This document shows positions 46,993 to 57,554 of a stretch of DNA of 64,000 nt, piece after piece (within the stretch, counting starts at the first letter, position 1; each line of letters begins with the position of its first letter). The notes under the pieces were generated by a model that saw only the letters and a program-made list of their open reading frames with translations, was not told where the DNA came from and searched no databases. The position numbers and the translations under genes are program-made. Origin of the DNA: [Pantoea] beijingensis. Lineage in GTDB: Bacteria > Pseudomonadota > Gammaproteobacteria > Enterobacterales > Enterobacteriaceae. The DNA is taken from assembly GCF_022647505.1 (NCBI RefSeq), contig NZ_CP071409.1, positions 3,472,001 through 3,536,000 of the forward strand, in the 5' to 3' direction.

Positions 46993-48550
46993 TTATTGTC
47001 TGCTGATTTTAAACAGTGACATGCTCTGCACCAGTTGCTGTGCCTGTTCTTCAAGTGACTGCGTAGCTACCGTTGCCTGCTCTACCAACGCGGCATTATG
47101 CTGCGCGACTTCATCCATCTGCGTTACCGCCTGATTCACCTGCTCAATTCCACGACTCTGTTCCTGGGATGCACTGGAAATCTCTTTCATCAATGCGGTT
47201 ACCCGCATCACTTCGCTGGATATTTCATCCATGGTTTCACCGGCCCGGGTCGCCATCATGGTCCCTTCCCCGACCCGGCTTTGTGAATCGCTAATCAGGA
47301 CGCGGATCTCTTTCGCTGCATTGGCGCTGCGCCAGATTGCGCACTTCATTGGCAACCACCGCAAATCCTCGCCCTTGCTCACCCGCGCGCGCAGCCTCCA
47401 CTGAGGCATTAAGCGCTAATATATTGGTTTGAAATGCAATGCCATCAATGGCGCCCAGGATATCAGCGATGCGTGCTGAACTGCTGGAAATCTCTCGCAT
47501 CTTTTCCATCACGTAACACACAACTTCAGCCCCACGATCGGCCGTTTCGGAGACGCTACGCGCCAACTGATGCGCCTGGTGCGCATTATCCGCGTTAAGC
47601 CTTACCGTTGCGGTAAGCTGTTCCATGCTGGCGGCGGTTTGCTCAAGTGAGGCTGCCGACTCTTCAGTACGCTGAGCAAGATTCTGGTTACCCGCAGAAA
47701 GCTCCCGGCTGCCGATATCAATTTGCAGACTGGCATCACGTACACGACTGACAGACTGCCGCAATGCCTGCTGCATACGCCCTAAAGCGCCATTAAGCCT
47801 TCCTGGCTCGTTATAGCCGCCTTGCGGCATCGCCTGGGTCAAATCGCCTGCAGCAATATGCTCTAAATGCCGAATAGCATTATTCAGCGGCTTAAGTAGC
47901 ATGATGTTCAGAATAAACCAGGCGGATGCCGTCAGCATAAGTGTTAACAGGAAACAGATGGCTATCAGGGCTTTCATTCGCATTTCGTTTTGCGCAGCCT
48001 GCCTTAACTGCATGGCGCTAACCTGATTAGCGTAGAGGCTAAAATCATCCACGGCACGACCAAAACTGGCCGCGAGTTGAGAAATATTACCTTCGAGGAT
48101 GTCATAATAATCATCCGGGCTTTGCCTGGAGAGCGCCCTCATCATCGGTGCGATTGCCCCCTCAAAATAACGTTGATAGCTGACACTAACCGCACGTGAT
48201 AATTTTTTTCCCTGTGCGGTCACCGTATTCGCATCTATAAATTGTTTGAGCTGTAGCTGCGACCGAGCGGCATATTCCGCCGCACGCTTTGCATTTTCTG
48301 CGCCATCATCAATTAACCCTACCTCCATTTTTCGTACTGCCAATGCAGAAGTCGCCCGCATCCGTAGCAGGTTACTGCTGCTCAAATAAAGGTTATTTAA
48401 TTCAATACCCTGTATCCGATTAATCGCCTCCAGGGATTTATTCCCTTTGTTGATCGCGATAATCCCCATAATACTGACAATCAGTAATAGCAACGTCATT
48501 AGTGCTAATAAAACCAACAATCCGGAACGTAGCGTTATTCGGTTATGCAT
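46993..48550 (-). pseudogene. Methyl-accepting chemotaxis protein, frameshifted
   Basis: Reads as one transducer of about 520 residues in two frames. The first part (48550 to about 47327) has an N-terminal membrane helix, a periplasmic four-helix TarH-type domain (about 30-190), a second helix ([21 protein letters not shown]), HAMP and the signalling domain up to NEVRNLAQR. The second part continues in another frame with [15 protein letters not shown] to SLFKISRQ. At 47324-47333 one copy of a GCGCT/AGCGC pentamer repeat is missing, which explains the shift. There is no C-terminal NWETF-type CheR-binding peptide. A sequencing error is possible. Confidence 0.85.
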
Positions 48551-48722
48551 GAAAACCCCGGGAAGCCATAGGTAAAGGGTCCTGAAACCAGGAAAACGCA
48601 GAATTTATCGGCAACGCGATGCGAAACTTTAATGAATGGCACAACATGGATTGACGAACATAAACGCATAAGCGAATCTTGTGGCCGCTAATAAACTCGT
48701 TATCGTTATCCTGAGGAAGTTC

Positions 48723-49154
48723 ATGAAAAACACCCTGCTCGCGATTTGTTTGTTACTGCCCTTTGGTGCTATGGCTCAGAAAGCTCCGGCTGCCAGCACT
48801 CAAATTGATACTGCACTGCAAAGCTGCCTGAACAAGGAAACAACCACTAAAGACATGTCCCAGTGTTATGCCACAGCAACTCAGGCATGGGATAAAGAGA
48901 TGAACACCCAGTACAATGCGTTAATAGCCAAACTGGATAGTAATCAACAGAAACTGATGCGCAATGCGCAACGCGACTGGCTTAAATATCGGGATAGCAT
49001 GGCAAATGCGTCCACCACATGGCTTTCCCAGTCACAGGGTACGATTTCGTCAGTGACTGCGGCTTCACAGCAGTTAGTTGTTGTGAAAAGTCAGGCGTTG
49101 GTATTGAAGTCCCTGAAAGATGCAGGTTGCGTTGATCCCGATGGCTGTAAATAA
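48723..49154 (+). CDS. LprI/DUF1311-family periplasmic protein
   Basis: 143-residue exported protein. Signal peptide MKNTLLAICLLLPFGAMAQ. The mature domain has the LprI-like pattern SCLNKETTTKDMSQCYATAT followed by a helical WDKEMNTQYNALIAKLD segment and RDWLKYRDS, plus a C-terminal Cys pair (AGCVDPDGCK). Relatives of this domain include lysozyme inhibitors, but a role here is unproven. The start at 48723 has GAGGAAG upstream; the earlier start of the frame is rejected. Confidence 0.8.
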   Translation: MKNTLLAICLLLPFGAMAQKAPAASTQIDTALQSCLNKETTTKDMSQCYATATQAWDKEMNTQYNALIAKLDSNQQKLMRNAQRDWLKYRDSMANASTTWLSQSQGTISSVTAASQQLVVVKSQALVLKSLKDAGCVDPDGCK

Positions 49155-49362
49155 CAGTAAGTCCCAATAATTCTTCGCCTGACGTCGTCCCACCTTTTAT
49201 ATTTGTGGTGGGGTGATCAATGCAGACCTGGCGAGCCGGTTATATTCCGCCTCAATGCGTATTATCACGCGTTAATGGCTCGCTTATTTACAGCCGCCTG
49301 CAGATGATTTGACAGAATTGATGCTTATCCCATCCTTTATTTGTCCTGTTCAGTGATAATCA

Positions 49363-49935
49363 GGAGCCTGTTCAAGTAAGTGACCGGGGTGACTAAACGC
49401 AGCCAACAAACCTGCGGCTTGAAGTATGACGCGGCTATACCCTAAATAATTCGAGTTGCAGGGCGGCGGCAAGCGCAGGGATCCCCGGGAGCTTACTCAA
49501 GTAAGTGACCGGGGTGACTAAACGCAGCCAACAAACCTGCGGCTTGAAGTATGACGCGGCCATACCCTAAATAATTCGAGTTGCAGGGCGGCGGCAAGCG
49601 CAGGAATCCCCGGGAGCTTACTCAAGTAAGTGACCGGGGTGACTAAACGCAGCCAACAAACCTGCGGCTTGAAGTATGACGCGGCCATACCCTAAATAAT
49701 TCGAGTTGCAGGGCGGCGGCAAGCGCAGGAATCCCCGGGAGCTTACTCAAGTAAGTGACCGGGGTGACTAAACGCAGCCAACAAACCTGCGGCTTGAAGT
49801 ATGACGCGGCCATACCCTAAATAATTCGAGTTGCAGGGCGGCGGCAAGCGCAGGAATCCCCGGGAGCTTACTCAAGTAAGTGACCGGGGTGACTAAACGC
49901 AGCCAACAAGCCTGCGGCTTGAAGTATGACGGGTA
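49363..49935. repeat. Tandem array of ERIC elements (one partial plus four complete)
   Basis: The core AAGTAAGTGACCGGGGTGAC recurs at an exact 125-bp period (TGACCGGGG at 49381, 49506, 49631, 49756, 49881). Each complete unit runs from TACCCTAAATAATTCGAG to GAAGTATGACGCGG, with the central palindrome around CCCCGGGAGCTTACTCAAGT (20 of its bases). This is the ERIC (IRU) family by its core, termini and length. Copies are nearly identical, so recent expansion is likely. A partial right half (49363-49435) begins the array; the units are about 49436-49560, 49561-49685, 49686-49810 and 49811-49935. Confidence 0.9.
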
Positions 49936-49952
49936 TCTATCAGGAGCTGTAA

Positions 49953-50402
49953 ATGACCGCATATTCCTCATTAATTATTCTGGTTTTTCTGGGAGTGCTC
50001 AGTTTTTTCGTCCATAACACGGCGGTAACGATCTCTATCCTGATCCTCATTTTTATTAAAATAACGCCTCTCTCTCAGTTTTTCCCGGTGGTCGAAAAAC
50101 AGGGCATTACCGTTGGCATTATCATTCTGACTATTGCGGTGATGGCCCCGCTGGCCAGTGGTTCATTACCTCCAAGTACACTGCTTAAATCTTTTTTTGA
50201 CTGGAAATCCCTGCTGGCGATTGCGGTGGGTATTTTGGTTTCCTGGCTGGGCGGTCGTGGCGTCGCATTAATGAGCAGCCAGCCTACAATTGTTGGTGGC
50301 CTGCTGATTGGCACGATTATCGGTGTATCACTGTTTCGTGGTGTGCCGGTGGGACCTCTTATTGCAGCCGGTATCGTGTCGATGTTTATTATTAATAAAT
50401 AA
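49953..50402 (+). CDS. yeaL: UPF0756/DUF441 membrane protein YeaL
   Basis: 149-residue inner-membrane protein with about four hydrophobic helices. Family signatures are [33 protein letters not shown] and [16 protein letters not shown], then [16 protein letters not shown]. Function unknown. AGGAG lies six bases before the ATG, and the ERIC array ends only 17 bp upstream, so the promoter must be within or beyond the array. The location before ppa differs from E. coli. Confidence 0.9.
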   Translation: MTAYSSLIILVFLGVLSFFVHNTAVTISILILIFIKITPLSQFFPVVEKQGITVGIIILTIAVMAPLASGSLPPSTLLKSFFDWKSLLAIAVGILVSWLGGRGVALMSSQPTIVGGLLIGTIIGVSLFRGVPVGPLIAAGIVSMFIINK

Positions 50403-50581
50403 CCGACGGGCCATCGGTTTGCCTGGCCTGTTTATCGACTATGAAGCCGGAAGGTACCTATTTCACTTAAGATCAGAGCACCACACTGGAGCATTCCGAA
50501 AGCCCAAAAAGAGGGAATACTTTCAGAGCCAGTTGGCTATAATAGCCGTCACTCGATTTAAGACAATTGAAGGAATGCGAG

Positions 50582-51112
50582 ATGAGTTTGAACCATGTTC
50601 CTGCGGGTAAAGACCTGCCAGAAGATATCTATGTGATCATTGAGATCCCAGCAAATGCCGATCCCATCAAATATGAAGTAGATAAAGAGTCTGGCGCCCT
50701 GTTCGTTGACCGCTTTATGTCTACCGCAATGTTCTATCCATGCAACTATGGTTATATCAACCATACGCTGTCACTGGATGGCGACCCGGTTGATGTGTTG
50801 GTCCCTACGCCTTATCCGCTTCAGCCTGGTTCCGTGATCCGCTGCCGTCCGGTTGGCGTACTGAAAATGACTGATGAGTCAGGCGAAGACGCAAAACTGG
50901 TTGCAGTTCCACATACCAAGCTCTCTAAAGAGTACGATCACATTAAAGATGTGAACGACCTGCCAGAACTGCTGCGTGCGCAAATCACTCACTTCTTCGA
51001 GCAATACAAAGCGCTGGAGAAAGGTAAGTGGGTCAAAGTTGAAGGATGGGATAACGCTGAAGCTGCAAAAGCTGAGATCGTGACATCTTTCGAACGTGCG
51101 AAAAACAAATAA
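50582..51112 (+). CDS. ppa: Inorganic pyrophosphatase
   Basis: Essential cytoplasmic enzyme hydrolysing pyrophosphate to phosphate. 176 residues, starting [20 protein letters not shown]. The metal-binding signature is [15 protein letters not shown] (residues about 66-80), with [13 protein letters not shown] before it. GGAATGCGAG precedes the ATG at 50582; the upstream five codons of the frame are not used. A strong terminator follows. Confidence 0.97.
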   Translation: MSLNHVPAGKDLPEDIYVIIEIPANADPIKYEVDKESGALFVDRFMSTAMFYPCNYGYINHTLSLDGDPVDVLVPTPYPLQPGSVIRCRPVGVLKMTDESGEDAKLVAVPHTKLSKEYDHIKDVNDLPELLRAQITHFFEQYKALEKGKWVKVEGWDNAEAAKAEIVTSFERAKNK

Positions 51113-51130
51113 GCCACGTCATTCGTAGTA

Positions 51131-51161
51131 AAAACGCCGTCCACTGGACGGCGTTTTTTTA
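51131..51161 (+). terminator. ppa terminator
   Basis: AAAACGCCGTCC-ACT-GGACGGCGTTTTTTT: a 10-bp GC stem with A and T tracts; it also ends close to the convergent ytfP. Confidence 0.9.
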
Positions 51162-51171
51162 TCTCTGAAAC

Positions 51172-51519
51172 TTAAGTGTCACTGTCGCGCTGTAGCCAGT
51201 CGCCGCTATCAATGCGCTGTCGTCCATCGATGGAGCGTTGATAAACATAAATCCATGCTGTGCCGTAAGGCGTCTGCAGCAGTTCACGTTTATACTCTCC
51301 GCCTTTAGTTCGTAACGCATCCAATTCGGCCATCGTACTGGCATCCACACGGTACACTTCGCAGTATACCTGACCTTCACCTCTCACAATGCCGGGATAA
51401 TGGCCAAGGCTATAAAGTTCATAGCCCTCGATCTGATGATCGCCCAACCATTGCGCATTAGTCATCCAGTGACTGTTACCCTGCTTGCGCCGTAGACTGC
51501 CATAGACAATTATTCGCAT
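51172..51519 (-). CDS. ytfP: Gamma-glutamylcyclotransferase-fold protein YtfP
   Basis: 115-residue small protein of the BtrG/AIG2-like family. N-terminal IIVYGSLRRKQGNSHWM is the family's YGSL nucleotide/anion loop; EGYELYSLGHYPGIV and VDASTMAELDALR follow. The reaction in E. coli is unknown. It starts two bases after the tamB stop, so it ends the tamA-tamB-ytfP operon, as in E. coli. Confidence 0.92.
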   Translation of the reverse strand: MRIIVYGSLRRKQGNSHWMTNAQWLGDHQIEGYELYSLGHYPGIVRGEGQVYCEVYRVDASTMAELDALRTKGGEYKRELLQTPYGTAWIYVYQRSIDGRQRIDSGDWLQRDSDT

Positions 51520-51521
51520 TG

Positions 51522-54500
51522 CTAAAACTCAAACTGATAAAGCAAATCCAGTGCCTGATCGAGACCTGACACCGCTTCCAAATAGAGTTTGGGCATAAGG
51601 CGATAACGCAAGGTTAAGGTCGCCAGTGAATCAAATATGCCAACACCGTATTTTACTTGTAGACCCGGCAGTACGTAACCACTGACCTGCACCTGCTGGC
51701 TGTCGCCCACGCCGGTGGTATCAAGGGCAAGATTGCTGACGCCGAACGTCTCGCCGATTTTACCCACAACCTGACCGCTTTGTGCAACACCTAAACCGAC
51801 TAACGCCGAGGTTACCGCATTACTGTCGCCGTCACTACCCAAACCTTGTCCACGCAGTAAATAAGAGAGGGCCTCCTGCTGAGACATAGCCGGGTCGGAG
51901 AATACTTCGACCTTTGGCTCATCCGCCAGCCCCGTTACGCGCAGCCCGGCGGTCACGTCATCTTCGGTTGCTTCCGGGTTACGAATCGCTTCAAGGTTCA
52001 GATAAGGCTGGTCAGGTGGACCAGCGAACTGTAGTTCGCCTTTACGCACAATCAAATCCTGGCCATAAGCATGGAAACGCCCCGAAGGGATATTGATTTG
52101 ACCGTTCAGCCCCAGTCCACGCTTATCCTGAGCCAGCTTCAGATCGCCATTTAGCCTCGCTTTCAAACCAAAAGCGCTAAGCCGCACGTTATCACCAATA
52201 TGAATCACCAGGTTACTGTTAATCGGAATCGCCGTGGATTTAGGTGCAATCGGCTGCAGATTCTGATCTAACATCACTTCGTCAGACGACACGCCCGTGG
52301 CACTCTCAGGAACATCCTGCACCGTAATCCGCGCCCAAGGGATATCAACCCGCCCATCAAGATTAAACAGACTCGGTGTTGCAACAAACTCCAGATCCGG
52401 AGACACGTCCATTCTCACCATCGGAGGGACGGTGATACGCACGCGATCGCCCTTCGCCGCCACACGAGCGCGCCAGTTATCCAGCTCGCTCCAGTCAGCA
52501 TCGCCGTTCAGATTGAGTTGCCCCTGCGAGGTTTGAATTAAACCTTCCAGCGTCGAACTCATGCCGTTAAACACCATATTGAGATTCGCCGCGGTGAGAT
52601 CGACCGGCATAAAGTCCGCATCAACATCAACATTACGTAAGCCAAGCTGGCCAAATACCTGCGGCTTCTGCAGATTGCCCCCCAGCCGTAAGTTACTGTT
52701 CAATTCTCCGGTAATTTTCTCTCCCTGCATTAATACAGGATTGAACATATTGAGGGAAAGCCGGGTAATATTCACGTTTCCGGATAGGTTACGCCGCCCT
52801 TGTGGATCGGCAATCTGTATGTTGCCGTCAAGTTGGCCGTTATTGGCAATACGAATGAGCCAGTCAAGTTGTGCACGTCCATTACGCATCGCCGCGTTAA
52901 GATTCAAAGTGTCAAAGGCCACCGGTAGACGGTTACCCTGCACATCCTGCACAACCTTAACACCGTTCCCTTTCAGTGAAACTCGTCCCTGCGGTAAACC
53001 ACCGTCGGCGGTCCAGCTCACATCAGCATCGCCGTTAAATACGCCGGAAAGCTGAGTTTCATCGCCCAGGAACGGTTTGATCATCGCCAGATCGAAGCGA
53101 TTTAATACGACTTGCGCATGACCACTCGGCCCAACCTCAATATTTTTCGGCACACACAGCTGCGCATTGGGGTTTTGCCAACAGTGCGGTCCAATGGTGG
53201 CCATCTGCTTCGCATTAAGATAGTCGATGCTCATTGCCCGAGACAGCCGCCATTCCCCAACAGGCGTGTCGAAGCGCGTATTATTAAGAGCGCCTTTCCA
53301 ACGCTGTTCTTTGCGATCAAAGCTACCACTGAGTTGAAGCTGACCGGATACCGGTTCGCCCTGCACGTTGAGCGTCAACTGATGCTGTTGTTCGTCCCCA
53401 CCCGCATTCAGCGTCAGCAACTTAATATCCAACGCATCCTGTTTGAGTTGCTCAACACGCAAGGCCAGCTTGCCCTGGATCCGATCGCTGGATCGCACAT
53501 CGCCATCCAGTTTCACGCGCCCAATAAGCAGTTCCTGCCAGCGTAAACCACTGGCTGACAAATCGGCCAGTAACTGGGGAGCCTGCAAGTTACCCCGCGC
53601 TTTAAGCGTTCCTTTGACAATACCACCCAGCCCAGGTAATGCGTTGTCGAGGTGCTGCGCATCAATATCTGCATCAAGATTCAGCGTCTCGCCCAGCGAT
53701 CCTTTGACATTAACATTGTTACGCCCCAGCACCAGTTTGATACCCGGAGTATCCCACTGGTTATAGCTATTGCCATACAGTGTCCCCTCTGCTGATACCG
53801 CATTCTGCTTCACATTCCCCTTCAGCCGTAGTTCTGGCACTCGGACCTGCCAGCTACCTCCGTACAGGCTGCCACGCGTGGTAATTTTGCCATCTAACTT
53901 TGCAGGCCAGTCCGGATACTGCTGCGCCGTATTGATACCGGAAAGCAGCAGTTCACTATGCCAGCTGATCGCTTTGCTCCAGTCCACTACGGCGGTAAGG
54001 TCAGTATTCCCCTGGAGGGTGGCGAGGCGCAGTTTATCAAGATGGAACTGTTCAATATTACCTTTACCATCCAGTAACAGATTCGCAGGGGGGATCGCTT
54101 CCCCTTTCAGCGCGGTACGCATAGACAAGGCATAATCTGTTGCTTTGCCATGGAATTTAAAATCAATGTTATCGGCCTGATACTGCACCGGACCGGTAAG
54201 TGGCCATCGTAGCTGAGGGCTGGTTAATGATATCGCGAGTGGCAGACCAATCTCTGCCAACTCGGTTTGCGCATTGAGCTGAACCTTAACAGGACCAGAA
54301 AGGTTTAGCGCCAGCTTCAGCTGTTCACGCATGCCACCGGAGAGATTCAGTTTGATCTTTTCGCCTTTGAGCGGGTCAATATTGAGCGCGCCGTTAACGT
54401 TGAAATCGACCGGCCAGCTGTCAGCCAGCGTTGCCTGTCCTCCCGCATTTAGCTGTCCCTGAGGAGAATCGACATCCAATGTCTCCAGATGCAGCAACTG

Positions 54501-55292
54501 ATCCTGGGTTTTGGCTTTCAACAACAGGCGATTAACCGAAATATCGGTATCCCCGCTAATCCGCAGCTGCTCTCCGAGTATTTCCTGCACATCAATATCA
54601 ATCGGCAGGCGGAAATCGGGCAGGTCAGGCAACAGCGGTTTTGCAAATATGTCCTGCAGCGTCTCGCCTAACGGTTTCTCTTCAGGCTGCGGCGGTTTGC
54701 TATCGGGACTGGCAATCTCTCCTTCCGCACTTTCAGCCGCTTTCGGCAAGGCCACCAGCACGTTCTGGATGCGTGTTGGCGTTAGCGTTAATGCACGCTC
54801 CTGCCAGTGCATCCCGGTGGAAAAATCCATCAGCGAAATGCGCGTATCGTCGACTTTTACGTTGACGTTATGCAACGCGAGCCGGCTTAGCGTGATCGGA
54901 TACGGCGTTGAGATATCCCCTGTAGAGGTTTCCGCCTCCGGTGATGGTTCGCTGGCTGGCAGCATTTTTTTGCTGTCGACGACAATATCAACGTCTTTCA
55001 GTGATAAATCGTCGACACAAAGCGCCGAGTTTTTCAGGCAGCCCAGTTTAACGGCCAAATGAAACTCACCCGCATTTACCGTAACGCCCGGCATTTGATA
55101 GGCGATACCTTTTAGCGTCAGGTTACGCCACCCACCCTCGACCTGCTTAATTTCCAGTCCCGGTACCCAGCGCGATGCACCATTCAATACCAGGTGCAAG
55201 CCAGTGGTGGTGCCAATCAAAAATAGCGCGCTGCCGAGCAGCAACAGAATAAAAATCAGGATACCAATAAGGACCTTTTTCCAGAGACTCAT
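51522..55292 (-). CDS. tamB: Translocation and assembly module / phospholipid-transport protein TamB
   Basis: 1256-residue AsmA-like bridge protein anchored in the inner membrane ([21 protein letters not shown] near the N-terminus) with a long repetitive beta-groove spanning the periplasm. It transports phospholipids toward the outer membrane and works with TamA. The C-terminal DUF490 domain has [34 protein letters not shown] and ends [13 protein letters not shown]. Start overlaps the tamA stop by 4 bp. No interruptions. Confidence 0.96.
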   Translation of the reverse strand: MSLWKKVLIGILIFILLLLGSALFLIGTTTGLHLVLNGASRWVPGLEIKQVEGGWRNLTLKGIAYQMPGVTVNAGEFHLAVKLGCLKNSALCVDDLSLKDVDIVVDSKKMLPASEPSPEAETSTGDISTPYPITLSRLALHNVNVKVDDTRISLMDFSTGMHWQERALTLTPTRIQNVLVALPKAAESAEGEIASPDSKPPQPEEKPLGETLQDIFAKPLLPDLPDFRLPIDIDVQEILGEQLRISGDTDISVNRLLLKAKTQDQLLHLETLDVDSPQGQLNAGGQATLADSWPVDFNVNGALNIDPLKGEKIKLNLSGGMREQLKLALNLSGPVKVQLNAQTELAEIGLPLAISLTSPQLRWPLTGPVQYQADNIDFKFHGKATDYALSMRTALKGEAIPPANLLLDGKGNIEQFHLDKLRLATLQGNTDLTAVVDWSKAISWHSELLLSGINTAQQYPDWPAKLDGKITTRGSLYGGSWQVRVPELRLKGNVKQNAVSAEGTLYGNSYNQWDTPGIKLVLGRNNVNVKGSLGETLNLDADIDAQHLDNALPGLGGIVKGTLKARGNLQAPQLLADLSASGLRWQELLIGRVKLDGDVRSSDRIQGKLALRVEQLKQDALDIKLLTLNAGGDEQQHQLTLNVQGEPVSGQLQLSGSFDRKEQRWKGALNNTRFDTPVGEWRLSRAMSIDYLNAKQMATIGPHCWQNPNAQLCVPKNIEVGPSGHAQVVLNRFDLAMIKPFLGDETQLSGVFNGDADVSWTADGGLPQGRVSLKGNGVKVVQDVQGNRLPVAFDTLNLNAAMRNGRAQLDWLIRIANNGQLDGNIQIADPQGRRNLSGNVNITRLSLNMFNPVLMQGEKITGELNSNLRLGGNLQKPQVFGQLGLRNVDVDADFMPVDLTAANLNMVFNGMSSTLEGLIQTSQGQLNLNGDADWSELDNWRARVAAKGDRVRITVPPMVRMDVSPDLEFVATPSLFNLDGRVDIPWARITVQDVPESATGVSSDEVMLDQNLQPIAPKSTAIPINSNLVIHIGDNVRLSAFGLKARLNGDLKLAQDKRGLGLNGQINIPSGRFHAYGQDLIVRKGELQFAGPPDQPYLNLEAIRNPEATEDDVTAGLRVTGLADEPKVEVFSDPAMSQQEALSYLLRGQGLGSDGDSNAVTSALVGLGVAQSGQVVGKIGETFGVSNLALDTTGVGDSQQVQVSGYVLPGLQVKYGVGIFDSLATLTLRYRLMPKLYLEAVSGLDQALDLLYQFEF

Positions 55293-57031
55293 AGTTCAGG
55301 CCCCAATCCAATGTAGAACTGCAATCCATGTTCCTCTTTATCACCCACAGGGCGGGCGAGGTCGAACTTGATCGGCCCGACAGGCGATTGCCACCGCACG
55401 CCAAAACCCGCACCGGTTTTCACGTTACTCTGTTTGATATCATTCACTGCTTCCCCGGAGTCCACAAATACCGCTCCCCACCATTTCCCTGTGACGTTGT
55501 ATTGATACTCCAGCGAACCCGTTGCCAATTTTGAAGCACCGGTTAACTTACCCTCTTCGTCACGCGGCGAAATATCCTTATATTTGTAACCACGAATACT
55601 GCGGTCACCACCGGCAAAAAATCGCAGGTCCGGCGGGACACTTTTAAAATCATTGGTTTCAATCCACCCCAGGTTGCCACGCACGACAAAACGGTGTTTC
55701 TCTGCCAGTGTTCGGATCCAGACGTTTTGTGCCTGCAATACCAGGAAATCAACATCCGATCCCCACGTTGTATCCGAGATATCGGCCGAATAACGCTGCG
55801 AATCCCCCCATGTCGGCATCAACCCGCCACGTGAACGCGTACGATTAACGCTAACGCCAGGGTAGATCAGCATGGTGGTTTGGGTGGGATCGTTACCTTG
55901 GGTAAAGTGGTCCAGACTCCAGCGCAGATTAATCGCTTTCTGCCAACCGCTGCTGCTATCCCAGTAGCGCGAGGCTGCCAGCGTCGTGGTGTCCGCTTTT
56001 GTATCATTGAGATCGGTACGTTTCAGCCCCCCCTGCAGCAGATAATATTGTTCTAGTGGGCTCTTTAGTAACGGAATTTTATAGCTGAAATCAAGCTGCT
56101 GTTCAGGTGCTGAAATGTTGGCACTGGTGGACAAGCTTTGACCACGTGAATTGACCCATGGCTTTTTCCAGGTGGCTTTGACTCGCGGTCCCACATCTGT
56201 TGAATAACCTACACCGGTTTCAATCGTGTTTTCAGTTCGGGGGGAAACAACGCCGTGTAACGGCAAAACTTTACTTTTGCGCCCTTTATCAAACTCAGGA
56301 GCGACAACTACGGAGTTAAACCAGCCAGTTGCCGACAGACGGCGGTTTAATTCCGCAAGATCACGTGAGCTGTAATGGTCGCCCTTTTTAAACGGCACCA
56401 GGTTTTGCAGGTAGGCTTCGCGTATTTGAGAACCTTCAAAACTGACATCGCCAAAGCGATAGCGCACGCCGCTATCATAGTCGATGTCCCAGAACGCTTC
56501 GTGGCGCTCGGCAGAGACACCGAGCTGACTTTTGGTAAAATCACCATCGAAGTAGCCATTGCGCAGGGCAAGATTAGTAAAGTTGCTCTTGAAGCTGTCA
56601 TACTGACCGTGATTAAGGATAGTCCCCTTGGCGGGCTGCCCCTCACGCAGCAAATGCTGATAATCTTTATCGTCACGCGCTTCACCACGCACCACTACCG
56701 TGGTCGCGGCAATTTTAACCGGCTCACCGGCTGATACTTTGGCAATCAGTACCGGCCGGCCACCAGCAGGCGGGGCCGGACGTGACTCGAAATCGATCTC
56801 CGGGTCATAATACCCCAGCGCGCGTAACCCTTCTTTTATTGCATTCGCAACACGCGCCCGAAAACGACCATCGGCAGTAACTTCATCAGTACTGATTGTG
56901 GAAAGACGCGCCCTGACGTTTTTTTGGAGATCTCCTGATAACCCTTCAACCTGTAAGCGAACATTCGCAGCCTCAACAGCAGGCGCGGCAATTAGCAGAC
57001 AATAAATGCAATAAACATGAATTCGTGGCAC
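55289..57031 (-). CDS. tamA: Outer-membrane Omp85-family protein TamA
   Basis: 580-residue BamA-like protein with signal peptide (ending [10 protein letters not shown]), three POTRA domains (about 25-265) and a 16-strand barrel. Characteristic runs are [46 protein letters not shown], and the Omp85 motif [19 protein letters not shown]; it ends [12 protein letters not shown]. The start is GTG with AGGAG five bases upstream. With TamB it assembles some outer-membrane proteins and supports lipid transport. msrA, normally adjacent, is absent. Confidence 0.96.
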   Translation of the reverse strand: MPRIHVYCIYCLLIAAPAVEAANVRLQVEGLSGDLQKNVRARLSTISTDEVTADGRFRARVANAIKEGLRALGYYDPEIDFESRPAPPAGGRPVLIAKVSAGEPVKIAATTVVVRGEARDDKDYQHLLREGQPAKGTILNHGQYDSFKSNFTNLALRNGYFDGDFTKSQLGVSAERHEAFWDIDYDSGVRYRFGDVSFEGSQIREAYLQNLVPFKKGDHYSSRDLAELNRRLSATGWFNSVVVAPEFDKGRKSKVLPLHGVVSPRTENTIETGVGYSTDVGPRVKATWKKPWVNSRGQSLSTSANISAPEQQLDFSYKIPLLKSPLEQYYLLQGGLKRTDLNDTKADTTTLAASRYWDSSSGWQKAINLRWSLDHFTQGNDPTQTTMLIYPGVSVNRTRSRGGLMPTWGDSQRYSADISDTTWGSDVDFLVLQAQNVWIRTLAEKHRFVVRGNLGWIETNDFKSVPPDLRFFAGGDRSIRGYKYKDISPRDEEGKLTGASKLATGSLEYQYNVTGKWWGAVFVDSGEAVNDIKQSNVKTGAGFGVRWQSPVGPIKFDLARPVGDKEEHGLQFYIGLGPEL

Positions 57032-57554
57032 GCTTACTCCTGTTAATCTTGCCAGCCCTTATTCCAGATGGGGCAATCTCGTGTTCTAAACCCGTAATGC
57101 CTGGCGCTACAACGTTATTGAAGGATAGCCAATACTCCGACATCCTGAATGACCTGGGATACAAAGCCAAATTTTGTCGGTTATTGTCGACAAAGACGCG
57201 CTCCGATACAACCCGCGATAGCTATCGCGCAGCAAGAGGATTGTAACGTGGTGTCACCATTAGACAAATTTCCATGCGAAGCTAAGCGCTAGCTGACTGA
57301 TGGAGGCTGCTGCTATACTGCTCGTCGAAGGTCACTTTTAGGCCTTTTCGATGATTTCTGCCCCGCTATTACCACGTTGTTTATATCGAACGGGTGCAGA
57401 CATTTTTGGCACGGATAGCTTTACCTCTGGATAGGTGTGCTTATGTTACCCTTGAGATGCAATACGCACCTTCAACGGTGGATGAAAATAGTATGCGAAT
57501 GTCGCTCGCTGCCCAGGCCAAAAATGACAAGTGAAATAAAACTACGGAAAATCT
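57032..57554. other. Gene-free stretch between tamA and paeA
   Basis: About 520 bp where E. coli carries msrA. I see no methionine sulfoxide reductase motif (GCFWG) in any frame. A 73-codon + frame at 57025-57246 has no recognisable content. The region holds the divergent promoters. Confidence 0.5.

Noticed and set aside
49363..49935. Regular repeats that could suggest a CRISPR array
   Set aside because: The units are 125 bp long and contiguous with no unique spacers, contain the ERIC core and have no cas genes nearby.
54511..55062. 183-codon + strand frame opposite tamB
   Set aside because: Serine-rich shadow frame antisense to tamB, typical of reverse-strand reading of a long gene.
57025..57246. 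73-codon frame upstream of paeA, considered as an msrA remnant
   Set aside because: No MsrA motif in it; it starts inside tamA and lacks a ribosome binding site.
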